Assembly (NCBI GenBank): GCA_023421115.1
Contig: JAEZUI010000107.1
Span: 1-64,000 of the forward strand
DNA length: 64,000 bases
Source of the DNA: Bacillota bacterium
GTDB taxonomy: Bacteria; Bacillota; Clostridia; Acetivibrionales; Acetivibrionaceae
Direction of reading: 5' to 3'
The position numbers and the translations under genes were made by a program. The notes under the pieces were generated by a model, which had not been told where the DNA came from, did no database searches, and saw nothing but the letters and a program-made list of their open reading frames with translations. Of the stretch, positions 62,151 to 64,000 are shown one piece after another. Every line of letters starts with the position of its first letter. The first letter of the stretch is position 1.

Positions 62151-62204
62151 AAATTTACCGCAAAGATTCATTTCGGTACCGAAATAAATCTTTGCGGTAA
62201 ATTT
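62151..62204. repeat. 54-bp near-perfect palindrome
   Basis: Symmetric around GGTACC at 62175-62180 with only one mismatched pair (C against A). The outer arms are AAATTTACCGCAAAGATT and its complement. It has no loop, so it can only form a cruciform or a long hairpin. It lies between the 7TM-PAS gene and a lipoprotein gene and may terminate the former. Confidence 0.75.
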
Positions 62205-62298
62205 ACGGTATATTGCGCGATTTTTTCGGTGACCACTTACCAATAATGTGATATAGTACATCTATAAATAAACAAACAACTTTTTTTGGAGTGATTTT

Positions 62299-62715
62299 AT
62301 GAATAAAATACGAAGTATTCTCACAATTTTAATCTCTTCCTTAATAATATTTGTATCTACATCCTGTTCTAAAAACGAGGTTATAGTATACGATAGTAAT
62401 ACCGAAATAAAACATGGCATTGAATCTTATATTAATAAAGATGACACAACAAGGGTTAATATTCAACTAATAAACAAACGAAATATTGATAATATAAAGA
62501 TTGTCTCCTTTTCTACAAATTCTACGGATTTTGGATATGCAATTTTAGAAAATAAAGACAACGCTAAGTATACAATTCAATCAATACTTTTTTGCACAAA
62601 TGCTATTAATCATACAGTTTTTAAAACTCATAAAGGCAAGTATCTTTTAGATACTCTGAGCAAATATAACATAAACGTTAAATTGATTGAAGCAGAAACC
62701 AACTATATTTTTTAA
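62299..62715 (+). CDS. Lipoprotein of unknown function
   Basis: 138 residues. A lipoprotein signal with lipobox STSC is followed by a domain of about 110 residues with alternating beta and helix, ending in NYIF. I do not recognise the family. TTTGGAG lies before the ATG. It follows a 54-bp palindrome and converges with the aldo/keto reductase gene. Confidence 0.65.
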   Translation: MNKIRSILTILISSLIIFVSTSCSKNEVIVYDSNTEIKHGIESYINKDDTTRVNIQLINKRNIDNIKIVSFSTNSTDFGYAILENKDNAKYTIQSILFCTNAINHTVFKTHKGKYLLDTLSKYNINVKLIEAETNYIF

Positions 62716-62796
62716 AGTTTAAGTTTATACTAGAAATGCCTAAGTTATAAAGAGTTTTGCAATAACCCTAATCGATACTTTCCTCCTATAATAACC

Positions 62797-62834
62797 AAAG
62801 ACCTAGAGTTCCTATTTAGAAACTTTAGGTCTTT
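62797..62834. terminator. Bidirectional terminator between convergent genes
   Basis: Stem AAAGACCTA/TAGGTCTTT with an inner AGTT/AACT pair and a 9-base loop, flanked by A- and T-rich bases, between the lipoprotein and aldo/keto reductase genes. Confidence 0.75.
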
Positions 62835-62876
62835 GCACTTTACTCTCTATAATTCTTAATATAATTTACGGTATAT

Positions 62877-64000
62877 TTACAGTTTCATAAAGCGTTTTGC
62901 GATAAATCTTACCGGTTTATACAAAAAGCCTTCGAAACTTTTTGAAACTTTAGTCAATTCATCTCTTATCTTAATATTTTGAGGGCAATGTGATTCGCAT
63001 TTCCCGCACTTCGTACATAGTGAGGCATTGTGTGTTTGAGCTTTTAGGCTGGTTTGAGCAATATAATTAAATAAAGCCCGCATTTTACCTTCTATCTCAA
63101 TATCATTGTAACAGGCAAAGCAAGTTGGAATATCAACACCCATAGGGCACGGCATACAGTAATTGCATCCTGTACAAGGGACTTTTATTTTATCAAGTAA
63201 TATCTTACGTACGTTTTCAAAAAGCTTAAAATCTTGTTCTGTAAAAGAATTTGCTTCCGCCCCAGCTGCAATCCTAATATTTTCTTCTACCATTTCATAG
63301 GAATTCATCCCGGACAAGACAACTGTAATTTCAGGATGATTCCACAGCCACCTAAATGCCCACTCTGCAGGCGAGCGTTTTACATGAGCTCTATCCCACA
63401 CATTATAAACTTCCTTCGGTAAGTTTGTAACCAGCTTACCACCTCTTAGCGGTTCCATAACCATAATAGGCAGTCCTTTAGAAGCAGCATATTGCATGCC
63501 ACTTTTTCCGGCTTGATTGTTTTCGTCTAGATAGTTGTACTGAATCATACAAAAATCCCAATCATGCGCATCAACTATTTTTATAAATTCTTCCCTACCA
63601 CCATGATATGAAAAACCTATATTAGTTATTTGGCCTTTTTGTTTCTTCTCTTCTATCCACTTAAGTATACCAAGTTTCACTAGTCTATCCCATATGTTAA
63701 CATCTGTCAGCATATGCACTAAGTAATAGTCTATATAACCGGTTTGCAGCCTTTCTAACTCCGCATTAAATATTTTATCCATATCCTCATATTTCTTTAT
63801 CAAATAGGGGGGCATTTTTGTAGCTATTTTTACACGCTCACGGTAACCTTTTGACAAAACGTTTCCTAATGTCGATTCACTGTTTGGATATATATATGCA
63901 GTATCAAAATAATTGACACCACTTTCTATTGCATAAATAATTTGCTTTTCCACTTCCTCTTTGTCTTTTGAAAAACGCATACATCCAAAACCTAATACCG
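62877..64000 (-). CDS. Aldo/keto reductase with C-terminal 4Fe-4S domain, 5' end missing
   Basis: At least 373 residues; the true start lies beyond the right edge, because the frame continues upstream of the first ATG with VLGFGCMRFS, the normal motif near residue 15-25 of this family. The AKR barrel has VNYFDTAYIYPNSE (catalytic Asp and Tyr), KIATKMPP (Lys) and GFSYHG (His). The C-terminal 90 residues bind iron-sulphur clusters: CTGCNYCMPCPMGVDIPTC and CTKCGKCESHCPQNI. Clostridial proteins of this type are common; substrates are unknown. Confidence 0.9.
   Translation of the reverse strand, partial: VLGFGCMRFSKDKEEVEKQIIYAIESGVNYFDTAYIYPNSESTLGNVLSKGYRERVKIATKMPPYLIKKYEDMDKIFNAELERLQTGYIDYYLVHMLTDVNIWDRLVKLGILKWIEEKKQKGQITNIGFSYHGGREEFIKIVDAHDWDFCMIQYNYLDENNQAGKSGMQYAASKGLPIMVMEPLRGGKLVTNLPKEVYNVWDRAHVKRSPAEWAFRWLWNHPEITVVLSGMNSYEMVEENIRIAAGAEANSFTEQDFKLFENVRKILLDKIKVPCTGCNYCMPCPMGVDIPTCFACYNDIEIEGKMRALFNYIAQTSLKAQTHNASLCTKCGKCESHCPQNIKIRDELTKVSKSFEGFLYKPVRFIAKRFMKL

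Noticed and set aside
1..64000. CRISPR array, tRNA genes, prophage or complete insertion sequence
   Set aside because: No regularly spaced direct repeats, no tRNA-like TTCGAAT arm with acceptor pairing, and no transposase, integrase or phage structural gene was found.

Overview
The window is AT-rich DNA from a cellulose-degrading, Gram-positive anaerobe of the clostridial type. It encodes two secreted cellulases that end in type I dockerins (a GH9 enzyme at 10366-12993 and a GH5 enzyme at 34693-36384), which implies that the cell builds a cellulosome. GroES/GroEL behind a CIRCE operator, a GreA-LysS pair, a SigB/SigF-class sigma module, a GH18 spore-type peptidoglycan hydrolase, an SLH surface protein and a glnA-ANTAR arrangement all fit the Ruminiclostridium/Acetivibrio group of cellulolytic Clostridia. 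Almost every gene up to 56 kb lies on the minus strand, as does the rRNA promoter at the left edge, so the replication fork probably runs leftwards here.

Layout. 1-200: promoter and leader of an rRNA operon whose 16S gene starts just beyond the left edge. 0.5-2.5 kb: anti-anti-sigma, anti-sigma, sigma factor and an extra ATP-binding kinase. 2.7-4.9 kb: lysS and greA. 5.4-10.2 kb: an unknown protein, the GH18 hydrolase, a small membrane protein and a PilZ-receiver fusion. 10.4-13.6 kb: dockerin GH9 cellulase with a long leader. 13.8-15.9 kb: groES-groEL. 16.1-16.5 kb: a MITE-like element with terminal inverted repeats. 16.5-18.8 kb: BlaI/M56 regulatory pair. 18.9-22.4 kb: an unusual SF2 helicase with a hydrophobic segment and a small partner. 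22.7-24 kb: lipoprotein serpin. 24.3-34.6 kb: the histidine operon hisZ-G-D-C-B-(purC)-H-A-F-IE plus an AlbA_2 regulator. 34.7-36.6 kb: dockerin GH5 cellulase. 36.7-40.8 kb: membrane glycosyltransferase, exported unknown protein, SLH protein with two BsuPI-type inhibitor domains. 40.9-44.6 kb: pcrA, hpf, and a gene-free region with three DnaA boxes. 44.6-51.3 kb: ABC exporter, amtB-glnK, ANTAR regulator, glnA with a leader attenuator, and a frameshifted small gene. 51.5-64 kb: a processive glycosyltransferase, an orphan type III methyltransferase, TspO-like protein, ppnP, a LexA-like repressor with a substituted serine, an oxidoreductase, a GGDEF/HD-GYP protein, a 7TM-PAS protein, small lipoproteins and a partial aldo/keto reductase.

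How the genes fit together. The two cellulase genes share a promoter-like motif, CCCCC-18-CGAA on the minus strand, of the class used by sigma-I factors, and they are therefore probably co-regulated. The SLH/BsuPI protein and the lipoprotein serpin could shield the surface enzymes from proteases. The nitrogen block (glnA, ANTAR protein, amtB, glnK) reads as one regulatory unit in which the ANTAR protein probably suppresses a terminator in the glnA leader. Several c-di-GMP proteins (PilZ, GGDEF/HD-GYP) are present. The most novel candidates are the helicase plus partner operon, the structured 319-bp element, the DnaA-box cluster away from any dnaA gene, and the shared cellulase promoters.
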